Positions 20,286 to 50,110 of a stretch of 64,000 bases of DNA are shown here, piece after piece. The DNA lies in assembly GCF_026213295.1 (NCBI RefSeq), contig NC_079423.1:13595538-13659537 (forward strand). Reading direction: 5' to 3'. Made by a program: the position numbers and the translations under genes. The first letter of the stretch is position 1; each line of letters opens with the position of its first letter. Under the pieces are notes generated by a model that worked only from the letters and a program-made list of their open reading frames with translations, was not told where the DNA came from and made no database searches. The DNA comes from Gadus chalcogrammus. Its lineage: Eukaryota; Chordata; Actinopteri; Gadiformes; Gadidae.

Positions 20286-22194
20286 AGTAACGAGGGAGAG
20301 GACAAAGGTGTTTAGAACATAATGGCATGTCTAGTCTGTAAATCTTTAAACCATGAAGATGGTTGGATAGTTCAGGAATTGGGCTTTTTACTATGGGCGG
20401 TCCTTTCACTCAGATGCCCACTTCTCACTGGACCTGTACATGTGTTGGCTGGCTGGCATGATTTGCTGTTGGTGATGAGGCGGTCAGGGTGACGTTGCAG
20501 GGCTATGGTTGGCTCTCGGTGAGCTCAACGTTTAGATTTGCTCTGTATGGTTTGTACCCTGAATAATCTAGATAATTGTAAAATGTAGACACGGAATTGT
20601 ATTGAATAATTTTAGGTTTAAAGTTGTTGTGGGACGTACATGGTAGTTTGGTTCCTTTTACGGTTTTGAGTGATATAACTTGTACACACTGGGTGCATAA
20701 TAATGTAAAGGTACACTGAATATTAGTATTGACCAACAGCAACAAACTGATCTCCTCAAGGTAAGTCTGTTGGCTGTATTTCAAGACCATCGCTGGACTT
20801 CAGGATCTTCCTCCGTTCAGCTCAAGGTGAGGCGCTGGTTCTGTTTTTTCTTTGGTTGGTTCCGGCCGGAATGTTCGGATTCCAGTCGGACGGTTTGTGC
20901 TTCCCGCCGTGGAAGGTTCTGAGTACGGTCACTTGATTTAGTCCCAATGGTTAGCATAGAACGTTGTAGTCTTGACAACCATAAGAAACCACCTGGCAGT
21001 TAGTTGGACGGAAGTCCCCTGAGGTAATCTGGCAGAACGTTCTGGATTGTATTTGCGTAACCTCGAGCCGTTGCCAACGGAAATAGTTTTTCAGTCGTTT
21101 GCATTGGGAATTGTTGCCCCTTATCTTAAACAACTCAAGTTTGATATTAAATACATACCGACACGTACGTCGTACAATATGTTGATAATTTCCGATGGTT
21201 GCGGCGTACTTTTAACCGATGACGTGACGGGACTTTCGCTGCGTACAAAACGGCGTTCTACTTGCGGGCCAATTTTTGACATCAGTGACGGCTGAAAATC
21301 ATTTCAAGATGGCATTTCAACGGAACCCAGCACCTGAATATGGCTGAGTATATTTGATTTAATATCGATACGGCTTAGTGTTCTTTGTTACTTCAGCTTT
21401 TGTACGTTCTAAATATCTGCTGTCATTAATAGCCACAGAAGTTAAACCCTACCAAATGGAATGATGTTAAACAACGACTTTGGTGCAGAGTTACCAACTG
21501 GATAATATCAAAGCTAAAATAATGGCCGTCCTTCCCACATGTTACAGTAGAAGATACTCTAGAACTGTACAAGGTTAAAAAGGTAACGTGTAGTTTGTCC
21601 CAAGGTGTCTGCCTCCTCACCCAGAGCAAGACATCCACCTCCTCACCCAGAGCCAGACCTCCACCTCCTGAAAGTCCTCCAGAACAGGTCAGTGCTCGTG
21701 TGTGTGTGAGTAGAGTCTGCTCAGGTCAGTTTCAATGCATGGCCTGAACCACTTATATTTTTTTCTGATATAAAGCTGTAGCTGAAAGGTGAGGCTGGGA
21801 CCAGAGGCTTGTTGTACCAGGATGGACCAGTGACTGAGGCTGGAGACCAGGGGCCTGCAGCACCGGACCAGAGGGTAACCATCACCAAGCTCATCTGAAA
21901 CACTAAAATCCACGGTAGTTTAGGTCTGCTTTTGATCATCTAATGACTTTAAATCTGTGCCAAGCTGTGATTTGAGTTAATTCATACGGGGGTTATGTAA
22001 GAGTCATATGAGCCATTATTGTTACTAGTGGTGCTACGACCGTAGTGGATGAATTGCTGAACGAGACAAGCTGCAGACGTTGTCTAATTTAAGTGTTTAA
22101 ATATGTTTTACATTTTTCTTCACTTTTACAAGTGAACCTCGGATGCAGGTGGTGGGGTGTGTTGCTTCCCCAGGTGATTTACTGCTGGGACCAA
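20286..22194. other. no recognised gene; one exon-like block
   Basis: Mostly unremarkable sequence. An imperfect tandem CACCTCCTCACCCAGAGC (about 21612-21660) ends in CCAGAACAG followed by GTCAGTG at 21687, which resembles an exon end. 21040-21300 is rich in CG dinucleotides but not recognised as coding. Confidence 0.3.
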
Positions 22195-24005
22195 TGTTTG
22201 TAACCAGACCAGGAATCTATTTCTGGGGGAGCCGTGCTGAAGGAGCTGGTGGAGGAGTCGTGCTGAGGGCCTGCCTGCTGGAGGAGCTGGTGGAGGAGTC
22301 GTGCTGAAGGCCCTGCCTACTGGAGGAGCTGTTGGAGGCCCTGCCTGGTGAAGGACGTCTGTCGTGGGGTAGATGGAGCTTGACTCTGAAGTGATCATCA
22401 CACTCACTGCCACTTCTCGTAGAATACTGCTACCACAAACTACCGGCTTTTTTACCATATATACCAGACGACTACATCTGTTTTACCACATGTTGAAGCA
22501 AAACTTCCGCTGTTTGTTCCAGACCAGGAATCTGTCGGAGGAGAGCTGCTGGATTCCTCGTAAGTTTGTATTTACTTACATGGTTGACTTGGAGGGGAAA
22601 ATACAGCTGTTCCTTGGACATGCGTTAACCAACTACCGCTGTGTTTTCCTACTAGAACATGTTTCTGGAGCGGAGGCGAGCTGGTAGGGGAGCCGTGAAT
22701 CTGGAGGATGACCATCACTCTACCAACAAGGATTGTAAGTTTGTATTAACCTAACAAAGTGGAAGTAAAGGGCTTAAAAATAAGACTAACTACATGTTTT
22801 TTTTACCAGACGTTAGGGCAAGACTCGGCTGTTTGTTCCAGACCAGGACTCGGGCTGTGGTGAGCTGATTGAGGAGCCAAGACTCTGGAGGACGACATCA
22901 CTCTACCAACCAGGATCCTCGTAAGTTTGCATAAAATAAACAGAGTGGACTTGTTGTAACGCAGGATTAGTTTGTCCACTACAAGTTGCGGCATACTACT
23001 GTGGTTGTTTACCAGACAAACTACAACTGCTACTTTGTTACGCGCCATTAGAGCCCAACTACAACTGTGTTTGTTACCTGATATTAGAGACAAACTACTG
23101 CTGTGTTTGTTACCTTTCATTAGAGACAAATTACTACTGTTTGTTACCTTACATTAGAGACAAATTACGTTTGTAACCAGACCAGGAATCTGGAGGACTG
23201 ATGGAGAAGCCGTACATCTGGAAGGCAAATCCTGAGGACGACCAGGACTCTACCATCAAGGATTTCTCGTCAGTTTGCATTATCTGGACATAGTGGACTA
23301 GGTAGGGGGTTGGGGGTTCAACTCTCAAACCAATGTTGCCGGGTTCAAGTCCTCAGAATACAGTGATGCATCCTTGAGCAAGGCGCCCTAAAGCCTTCCT
23401 GCTCCTTAATGACTAATCTTTGGTTCAGATAATGTTGCATCTTTTGAATATTGAACCTAATCAATGTCCTTGTTTGGTCCGGGCAGACACGCCTGAGCTG
23501 AACCTCACCTGATCCTGTTTGGCCGGGGGTAGACACACCTGAGCTGAACCCGCCCTGATCCTGACATCCTGCTGGTCCCGTCTCCTCAGTTCATCTGCGC
23601 CTCGTCCTCCAGAAGACCTGCTGAGCTCAGCAGTCTGAGGCTGATGGATCAATGACCTCCAGTGGGAGTGATCTCCTTGACCCCACATGTAACCGTGTGC
23701 TTCCACACGCCTTTCCCTCACGTCTGTCACTAACCTCACTACTTCACTACTCTCTACTGCTTCCTCTTCTTCCTTCTCTGTTGTTCGAACCTTTACACTG
23801 AAGGCGTGTCTTCCTGCCCTCAGAGGGTTCAGCGTTAGGGTTTAGAGTCAGGGTTTAGAGTCAGGGACAGAGCTGGTCAGGGAGGACTGCTTTTACACAA
23901 ACCTCTTCACTCCCTTTCGGAATGGTGGTGACATTTTGAAAAGATTCATTTGGGATAATGTTTTCCTCTGCTTTCCTTTACAAAATTGTATTAAACTTCT
24001 GTCAA
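22195..24005 (+). repeat. 1.8-kb tandem duplication, copy A, with exon-like blocks
   Basis: Bounded by TGTTTGTAACCAGACC and a TTAAACTTCTGTCAA end. Inside are blocks bounded by an AG acceptor and a GTAAGT-type donor: 22523-22559, 22656-22734, 22842-22920 and 23181-23268 (donor GTCAGT). Blocks share ACCAGGA(A/C)TC near the start and ACTCTACCA(A/T)CA near the end. No continuous coding frame is apparent. This may be a spliced non-coding transcript or a decayed repetitive gene. Confidence 0.8.
23280..23420 (+). repeat. tRNA-SINE-like remnant (also about 25265-25405)
   Basis: GGGGGTTCAACTCTC, CGGGTTCAAGTCC, then TCCTTGAGCAAGGCGCCC and CTGCTCCTTAATGAC resemble the B-box and body of teleost tRNA-derived SINEs. 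The copy was duplicated with the 1.8-kb unit. Confidence 0.6.
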
Positions 24006-24010
24006 CCAAC

Positions 24011-25980
24011 TGTTTGTAACCAGACCAGGAATCTATTTCTGGGGGAGCCGTGCTGGAGGAGCCGTGCTGAAGGAGCCGGTGGAGGAGTCGTGCTGGAGGA
24101 GTCGTGCTGGAGGAGTCGTGCTGGAGGAGTCGTGCTGGAGGAGTCGTGCTGGAGGAGTCGTGCTGGAGGAGCCGTGCTGGAGGAGCCGTGCTGGAGGAGC
24201 CGTGCTGGAGGAGCCGTGCTGGAGGAGTCGTGCTGGAGGAGTCGTGCTGGAGGAGTCGTGCTGGAGGAGTCGTGCTGGAGGAGTCGTGCTGGAGGCCCTG
24301 CCTGGTGAAGGACGTCTGTCGTGGGGTAGATGGAGCTTGACTCTGAAGTGATCAACACACTCACTGCCACTTCTCGTAGAATACTGCTACCACAAACTAC
24401 CAGCGTTTGTACCGTATATACCAGACGACTACATCTGTTTTACCACATGTTGAAGCAAGACTTCCGCTGTTTGTTCCAGAACAGGAATCTGTCGGAGGAG
24501 AGCTGCTGGATTCCTCGTAAGTTTGTATTTACTTACATGGTTGACTTAAAGGGCAAAATACAGCTGTTCCTTTGACATGCGTTAACCAACTACCGCTGTT
24601 TTCTTACTAGAACGTGTTTCTGGAGTGGAGGCGTGCTGGTAGGGGAGCTGGTAGGGGAGCTGGTAGGGGAGCTGTGAATCTGGAGGATGACCATCACTCT
24701 ACCAACAAGGATTGTAAGTTTGTATTAACCTAACAAAGTGGAAATAAAGGGCTTAAAAATAAGACAAACTACATGTTTGTTACCAGACGTTGGGGCCAGA
24801 CTCGCACTGTTTGTTCCAGACCAGGACTCTGGCTAAGGTGAGCTGATGGAGGAGCCAAGACTCTGGAGGACGACATCACTCTACCAACCAGGATCCTCGT
24901 AAGTTTGCATAAAATAAACAGAGTGGACTTTTTGTAACGCAGGCTTAGTTTGTCCAGTACAAGTTACGGCATACTACTGTGGTTGTTTACCAGACAAACT
25001 ACAGCTGCTACTTTGTTACGCGCCATTAGAGCCCGACTACTCCTGTGTTTGTGACCTTATATTAGAGCCCAACTAGTACTGTGTTTGTTGCCTGATATTG
25101 GAGACGAACTACTACTGTTTGTTACCTTACAATAGAGACAAATTACGTTTGTAACCAGACCAGGATTCTGGAGGACTGATGGAGAAGCCGTACATCTGGA
25201 AGGCAAATCCTGAGGACAACCAGGACTCTACCATCAAGGATTCCTCGTAAGTTTGCATTATCTGGACATGGAGGACTAGGTAGGGGGTTGGGGGTTCAAC
25301 TCTCAAACAAATCAATGTTGCCGGGTTCAAGTCCTCAGAATACAGTGATGCGTCCTTGAGCAAGGCGCCCCAAAGCCTGCCTGCTCCTTAATGACTTATC
25401 TTTGGTTCAGATAATGTTGCATCTTTTGAATATTGAACCTAATCAATGTCCTCAATTTGGTCCGAGCAGCCTGAGCTGAACCTCACCTGATCCTGTTTGG
25501 TCGGGGGTAGACACACCTGAGCTGAACCCGCCCTGATCCTGACATCCTGCTGGTCCCGTCTCCTCAGATTATCTGCGCCTCGTCCTCCAGAAGACCTGCT
25601 GAGCTCAGCAGTCTGAGGCTGATGGATCAATGACCTCCAGTGGGAGTGATCTCCTTGACCCCACATGTAACCGTGTGCTTCCACACGCCTTTCCCTCACG
25701 TCTGTCACTAACCTCACTCCTTCACTACCCTCTATTGCTTCCTCTTCTTTCTCTGTTGTTCGAACCTTTACACTGAAGACGCGTCTTCCTGCCCTCAGAG
25801 GGTTCAGCGTTAGGGTTGAGAGTCAGGGTTTAGAGTCAGGGACAGAGCTGGTCAGGGAGGACTGCTTTTACACAAACCTCTTCACTTCCTTTCGGAATGG
25901 TGGTGACATTTTGAAAAGATTCATTTGGGAAAATGTTTTCCTCTGCTTTCCTGTACAAAATTGTATTCAACTTCTGTCAA
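24011..25980 (+). repeat. 1.8-kb tandem duplication, copy B
   Basis: Direct copy of 22195-24005, offset 1,816 bp at the start. It is about 160 bp longer, mainly from expansion of the 15-bp minisatellite. All four exon-like donors are kept (GTAAGT at about 24516, 24714, 24899 and 25247); the fourth is GTAAGT here but GTCAGT in copy A. Confidence 0.88.
24043..24296 (+). repeat. 15-bp minisatellite, about 15 copies
   Basis: Unit GTGCTGGAGGAGTCG, with a CCG/TCG variant forming a block in the middle. Because 15 is a multiple of three, long ORFs appear in several frames on both strands; none is a credible protein. Confidence 0.95.
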
Positions 25981-26363
25981 GTGTTGTTATATTAAAATCC
26001 CACATTGACTTCTACATGTTTGGTGCGGTTCATTTAATTGTCCTTTAACTTGGTAAATGTCAAGCTAAACTCCTTCAATACATTTAATATACATTGTTAT
26101 TCAGCAATTTTCACATAATCCATTTTGTAAAAACATTAAACCTCCATATTACTACAAATTTCAAGCCTATTCATGTATTTAACAATGTACATACTGCCCT
26201 GCAGGCCATTCTCTGCTACTACAACACGTTCAATCCACCAACCCGTCTCGCATCAATATACTATAGCTACGTTGGTTCAAACGGAAAATGTAAGTTTGGT
26301 GTGAGACTGTCTAGCAGAGGGAGCTGTCGTACACCTTAATTATACAGGAATGTCTGTATTTAC

Positions 26364-26770
26364 TAGAGCTGTCAGTTAAACGCGTTATTAACGACGTTAA
26401 CGCAAACCAATTTTAACGGCGTTAAAAAAATTATTGCGCGATTAACGGAATTATTTTATAAAAAAAAAATATATATATTTTTTTTTTCTTTGGCTCAAAA
26501 CAGAAGCAATAGCCTGACTGCTATGTTCAAATGACATTTGTTCAAAGCAGTCGTTTAATTGCACTATAGGCTCTTTTTTTGTATCGTCCTGTTTTGATCA
26601 GTATATGCCGACGTTATCAATAAAAAATCATTTGCACAAGGCAAGCTGATGCACTTCACCATGTTGATAAGATAATTAAAATGAGAAGAATTATGGGACA
26701 AAAAAATCAAGGGATATTTAGCATAGAAAAATAATTTGCGATTAAATATTTTAATCGCTTGACAGCTCTA
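26364..26770. mobile_element. hAT-type MITE with perfect 8-bp target duplication
   Basis: TIR TAGAGCTGTCA on the left and TGACAGCTCTA on the right. Flanking copies of GTATTTAC at 26356-26363 and 26771-26778 are identical. It is 407 bp and non-autonomous. The interior has ACGCGTTATTAACGACGTTA and later GATTAAA-type motifs common in fish hAT elements. Confidence 0.93.
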
Positions 26771-26973
26771 GTATTTACATTTTAAAATGTTCATTTGCTG
26801 GTCTAGTTTGTCTGCCAATAACTCTGCCTCCAGCAACAGGATTGGTCGGAGCATATGAAGTGAAGGAAATAAAAGCCCAACAAAAGGCCTCCAACGCCCC
26901 CCACTCCAGCTCATACTTGGCCAGTATCCTGTGTACTTATACTCATACTGAGCCAGTAACCTGTGTACTTATG

Positions 26974-27494
26974 CGCGTGTCCACTGCAGGTTCCGGTACG
27001 GTTCGCTTCGTATCAGTCCGGGAAGGAGGGCGCGACAAGCTCAGTTCCGAGGTCGCGTTTCCACCGCCGACAGTACCCTTTATGGTAGGCCGGATGTCGA
27101 TCGCCGCGGCAGCTACGTAAACATCGTAAACAACGTCTTCCTCCCCAAGAATGCAGAGGAACGTCTCCACCTCCTTGTTCGCCCGAGCAAGCGTTTTACG
27201 CGACATGTTCATTGTAAAGAATAATACCTCAAGTTTTTTGTTTTTTTCCCCACATCGCCCGGAAGTGACAGTTCTGTCGACCAATCAACGGAGGGGGTGT
27301 GTAGCTCGAATTTTCCGGTACCCTTTCAGGCATCTCGTCTCATTTTCAGTACCCCAACGGCGGAGTACTGAAAACGAGGGCAAAACTAGTACGGCTCAGT
27401 CCGGGTCACGCCCACTTTTGGCGGTGGAAAAGCAATCCGTACCGCACCTTTGCTGACCGAACCGTACCGTACCGCACCCTGCAGTGGAAACGCG
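26974..27494. mobile_element. MITE with CGCG..CCACTGCAGG termini, inserted in a short tandem repeat
   Basis: Left CGCGTGTCCACTGCAGG pairs with right CCTGCAGTGGAAACGCG; GGTACGG motifs follow inside both ends. It splits a tandem repeat whose unit (ACTCATACTGAGCCAGTAAC) appears at about 26940, 27503 and 27537. TAT borders both ends, which may be a 3-bp target duplication. Confidence 0.8.
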
Positions 27495-27568
27495 GTATTA
27501 TACTCATACTGAGCCAGTAACCTGGGTTCTTATACTCATACTTAGGCAGTGTCCTGTGTACTTATAAT

Positions 27569-27948
27569 CAGTGGCATCACAAGGCTGTTTTATTCGGGGC
27601 TAAAGCGCCGGATATTATTTAATTAGCCCCGAATATAATTTTTGGGAAAAATTAATAACATAAAAGAATAATATTTTCTCTCTCTCTCTCTCTAGTCCCA
27701 CGTGCATTCATTTACTCTGAAATAGCTTGAATAGAACTTTAGATGTTTGGGGATAAGAAGCAAAGCAGTAGCTTTTTAAAGCTACAATAAACCGCATATT
27801 TTTGTTTATTTAGGTAAAGCATTCATAAAAAAATGTCATGCACAATAAAGCGGACAAAAAAAATCAATAAATTGTATGCCCAAAGGGATACTTTTTTTTC
27901 CCCTCTGGGCTAAGCCCCGGATGTTTATGCAACCTAAAATCGCCCCTG
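27569..27948. mobile_element. hAT-like element, CAGTGGC..GCCCCTG termini
   Basis: The right end CGCCCCTG is followed by GTGTTAAT. The related element at 15880 is preceded by the same GTGTTAAT, so this 8 bp was probably the original target duplication and the left flank here has been rearranged. It contains a GGGCTAAAGCGCCGGATATT motif and its inverted counterpart near 27910. Confidence 0.65.
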
Positions 27949-29127
27949 GTGTTAATACAGCGGACATAGTCCTGTAGTGCTATTGACTACTATGACTGAT
28001 CAGACGTCGATCCCCGTACAACGTCGATGTCTTGTCACCTTAAAATACAGATCTGTGTTAATACAGCGGACAATAGTGCTGTTGACTAGTATGACTGATC
28101 ATACTTTGCTGCCGCACTCACATTTCGAGGCTAGCTTTAACAGGCTGTGCGTGCTCCCGCGGCTGAAATCACTTTCTGGCAGCTGATCACTTTTTGGCAC
28201 AACACCGGCGGTCGGGCCTAGCAGAGAAAGGGGAGGTAACCTTTCACCGTATCTTTATGTTTATGTTTTATTGAACATGTAAAAATAATACAAACAGAAA
28301 TAATGAGAAAGAAAATGCAAGAAATAAAATAAAAACAAACACATGGGATCCTCAGGATCCTAATCAACAAATAATAGATAATAAAGTTTATATTATGATG
28401 TTCAGCTCGTCGGTTAAAACAAATCAAAGCTTTTGGACAAAACAATAGCAAAATATTTGAACAGATTAATCGAAACCATCAAACAAGAAATATAAAAAAA
28501 GAAATTCACTGCTCCAGCTCATAACAATTCTTTATTTTTTTCCGAAGATTCTTTTTTTTATATAGTCCTATAGATAGTGGTACATTTGTCAAATGTACCA
28601 CTATATATATATTTTTTAAATATATATATTTTTTTAATATATATATTAAAAGAAATAATCTTCTGAAAAAAAAAAAATGTCATTTGCATTGGTTCTTATT
28701 GGTGGTTTGTTGAATATACAGGTTCCTCTTTGATAAATGACCGTAAGAAAGATATGAGGCCGTTTATCAAAGCCGTTTGCCGTGTTGTTGCATGTGGAAC
28801 CACTGGGGGGCGATGAATCCACTCCACACATTTATAGGCCCATGAGCGACACACACACATCACAATACAGAAGTAGAAAGAGAACCAACAAGAAACCCAT
28901 TTAATGAACGCACAACATAATGAAGGATTCATCAAGGTAGGCTTGTTATCCTTTCCCCAAAGTGACTGAATTACTCAGAGTATTGAAGACACTTGTCACT
29001 AGTAGTGACAAGTGTTATTAAAAAAAACAAAATATTTCATTTTTTAGCTTCATAATAGCCCTAATAACTATATTATAAAAGCCCTTTTCATTGTTGCATG
29101 AATATAGGTTGCGTATATCCAGCTATA
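27949..29127. other. repeat-rich, no recognised gene
   Basis: 27960-28085 repeats the CTGTAGTGCTATTGAC/GATCAGACGTCGATCCCC flank seen at 15790. A perfect hairpin AGTGGTACATTTG/CAAATGTACCACT lies at about 28577-28603, inside a larger inverted pair (CCGAAGATTCTTTT near 28541 and AAAAGAAATAATCTTCTG near 28648), probably a small palindromic MITE. The rest is AT-rich. Confidence 0.55.
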
Positions 29128-30180
29128 TATTAAAGCTCCCTTTATGAGGTTTTCTAACATAAATATGAGTTCCCCTAGCCTGCCTGTGGTCCCCCATTGG
29201 CTAAAACTTAGGTTCGGTGTAAAACGAGCAGTAGGTGATCTGCTCGCCTTTGAAAAAACGGAGGCTCAAGCGCGCTGATTTGGAATGTGGTCCAACATGT
29301 CGTCATAACAGATCTAAGCTCCTCCCCTTTCTCTGCCTGACCCGCCCAGAGAATTTTGGTATTTCCACAACAAGACTCGTAGTGGGGGTAATCTCAGCCA
29401 TGGTTGAGAATGAATTGGGGGGAAAGGAACCTTGGCATTGACTCCCTGAAGTACATGAACCACGACATGGAGGAGAAAGGGATTTTTGGCCTCGAATGTC
29501 TCCCTTAAGCCCCACTTCCCGCTGCCGAGGGACCAACGCCTCGGCGCTGCAGGAGGCGGTGGCGCCTAGGCGCTGACCGCTGCCGAGGCGGTGGTCCCTC
29601 GGCAGCGAGGCTCCGGCGGGAGACAACCGCGGGCAACAATCCCTTTCTCCTCCATGTCGTGGTTCAGTCTACTTCAGATTGATGTGGACGTGGAAGAACC
29701 AGAGACGTCGCGTCGGAGAACCCTACGCGGTCGTTTGATATTCATAATATTGTCTGGAGGCTCACACAGCTTTTGGCCGTGATAATATATATTATATGAT
29801 ATGGATATCCATGTGTAATATGATATTATTTAGATATAGAGCTCCAGGACTCACGTGTGTTTTAGGATATTAACAGAACACAGCTAAAGGCTGTGTGCGC
29901 CTCGCCAATACACCACTGTAATCAGAGCGCTTGGTACCGTGGCACATCAGCTCAGGGCCACACCCCCATCCTCCTCCTTGACCTGCCTCTCTCCTCCTCA
30001 TTTGCATTAAAGCTACAGACACCGAAACGGCGCATTTGGAGAAAGCTCAATGTGCTACTGGCTCGTAGTGACTGTAAATCTGCACCACGGCTGAATTTCG
30101 GGAACGTCTTCAAATACTGTGTTTGGGGCCTACTAATATCTATATTAAAGCATCCATAAAGTAGCATGCCATGGGACCTT
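29128..30180 (+). repeat. teleost interspersed repeat (about 1 kb) with internal hairpin
   Basis: Starts ATTAAAGCTCCCTTTATGAG, then CCTGCCTGTGGTCCCCCA; near the end it has AAAGCTACAGACACCGAAAC. I recognise this layout from many fish genomes, but not its formal name. A long inverted repeat occupies 29448-29680. Confidence 0.6.
29448..29680. repeat. large imperfect inverted repeat
   Basis: Outer arms: AACCACGACATGGAGGAGAA (from 29459) against TTCTCCTCCATGTCGTGGTT (ending 29664). Inner arms: GCTGCCGAGGGACCA (about 29521) against TGGTCCCTCGGCAGC (about 29592), with further pairing of CGCCTCGG and CCGAGGCG. Both pairs are strongly complementary and nested. Confidence 0.85.
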
Positions 30181-30420
30181 GAATGTTTAGACATTAGTTG
30201 TTTTTCAGTTTTTTAGTTTACAGTGAACAAGGCTTGTTGGGCTTGGGGGAAAGGTCAAGTTATCGCGGTAACTCAAATAATCAAAGTAAAACGAATTTTC
30301 TTCTAACCTTACAGCTTCCTGAAAAACGATTAGTGTCCACTAAAAAATGTGCAAGACTATAAGTTCAACGTGTCTGATGATCATCATGCCGCTGGTCTGT
30401 GCCACTGCTTAACAGGAGTG

Positions 30421-30431
30421 TTGTTTATTTA
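30421..30431 (+). promoter_or_regulatory. forkhead (FOXA/HNF3)-like site
   Basis: TTGTTTATTTA fits the TRTTTRY forkhead core; another TGTTTAC lies at about 30519. Such sites are common in liver promoters. Motif match only. Confidence 0.35.
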
Positions 30432-30456
30432 CTAGGTCGTTTGTGTCACTCTCACC

Positions 30457-30469
30457 GGTCATCCTGTCT
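30457..30469 (+). promoter_or_regulatory. imperfect oestrogen-response element
   Basis: GGTCATCCTGTCT has a perfect GGTCA half-site, 3-bp spacing and a degenerate right half (TGTCT for TGACC). It lies about 130 bp upstream of the TATA box. Vitellogenin genes are oestrogen-induced through such sites; use of this one is inferred. Confidence 0.5.
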
Positions 30470-30584
30470 CGTCCAACATATCAAACCTTGCCGGCACGCA
30501 GTGTCCCCTACCCCCATGTGTTTACTTGTAACTGCTTGTGAAGGGGACAATGCACTGAGCCTCCACTGGAGAATGATGAGAGTG

Positions 30585-30592
30585 TATATAAA
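30585..30592 (+). promoter_or_regulatory. TATA box of the vitellogenin gene
   Basis: TATATAAA lies 43-50 bp upstream of the ATG at 30635. This implies a start site near 30615 and a very short 5' UTR, as is usual for vitellogenin genes. Confidence 0.85.
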
Positions 30593-30634
30593 GAAGGGAC
30601 ATGAGGAAGGCTAGGGCCAGTCCTGATCTTCACC

Positions 30635-46763
<16,129 letters not shown>

Positions 46764-46816
46764 GAAACGTCAGCCTCATAACCTGCCTGCTTGATCGTAA
46801 TTTAAATATAATCTTA

Positions 46817-46822
46817 ATTAAA
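46817..46822 (+). terminator. vtg3: candidate polyadenylation signal (ATTAAA)
   Basis: ATTAAA lies 54 bp after the stop, giving the short 3' UTR usual for vitellogenin transcripts. A GT-rich stretch follows from about 46838. Confidence 0.6.
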
Positions 46823-46933
46823 ATGTTACAGACTGCAAATGTGTTTGTGTGTTTGTGTGTGTGTATTTGTGTTTGTATGCAAGCACAAATGCACAAAAAC
46901 ACACAAATTTGTGTGTTTTTACAATTAAAATGG

Positions 46934-49717
<2,784 letters not shown>

Positions 49718-49774
49718 GTGTGTGTGTGTGTATGTGCACGCACACATAACCACAGAAAATACACTTCTCTTTCC

Positions 49775-49811
<37 letters not shown>

Positions 49812-50055
49812 TGTGCGCACAGATGAGCACAAAAAATACACTTCTCTTTCCTTGTGTGTGTGTGTTTGTGTGCGCACACATGAGCACAAAAAATATACTT
49901 CTCTTTCCCTGTTTGTGTGTGTGTGTGTGTGTGTGCTTGCGTGTGTGTGTGCTTGTGTCTGTGTGTGTGTTTGTGTGTGTATCTGTGCTTGCGTGTGTGG
50001 GTGTGGGTGTGGGTGTGGGTGTGGGTGTGGGTGTGTGGGTGTGCGTGCGTGTGTG

Positions 50056-50110
<55 letters not shown>
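49718..50110 (+). repeat. compound GT-rich repeat
   Basis: (GT)n arrays separated by three copies of an ATACACTTCTCTTTCC-containing unit (49760, 49838, 49896), each joined to a GTGTGCGCACA-like junction. A (GGGTGT)n block follows at about 49998-50040. Confidence 0.92.

Noticed and set aside
23958..24370. Several overlapping ORFs with EESCWRSRAGG-type repeats
   Set aside because: The 15-bp minisatellite length is divisible by three, so every frame without a stop stays open; no conserved start or domain.
22195..25980. CRISPR-like array
   Set aside because: Spacing and repeat structure come from a eukaryotic tandem duplication with splice-like signals; the window is vertebrate.
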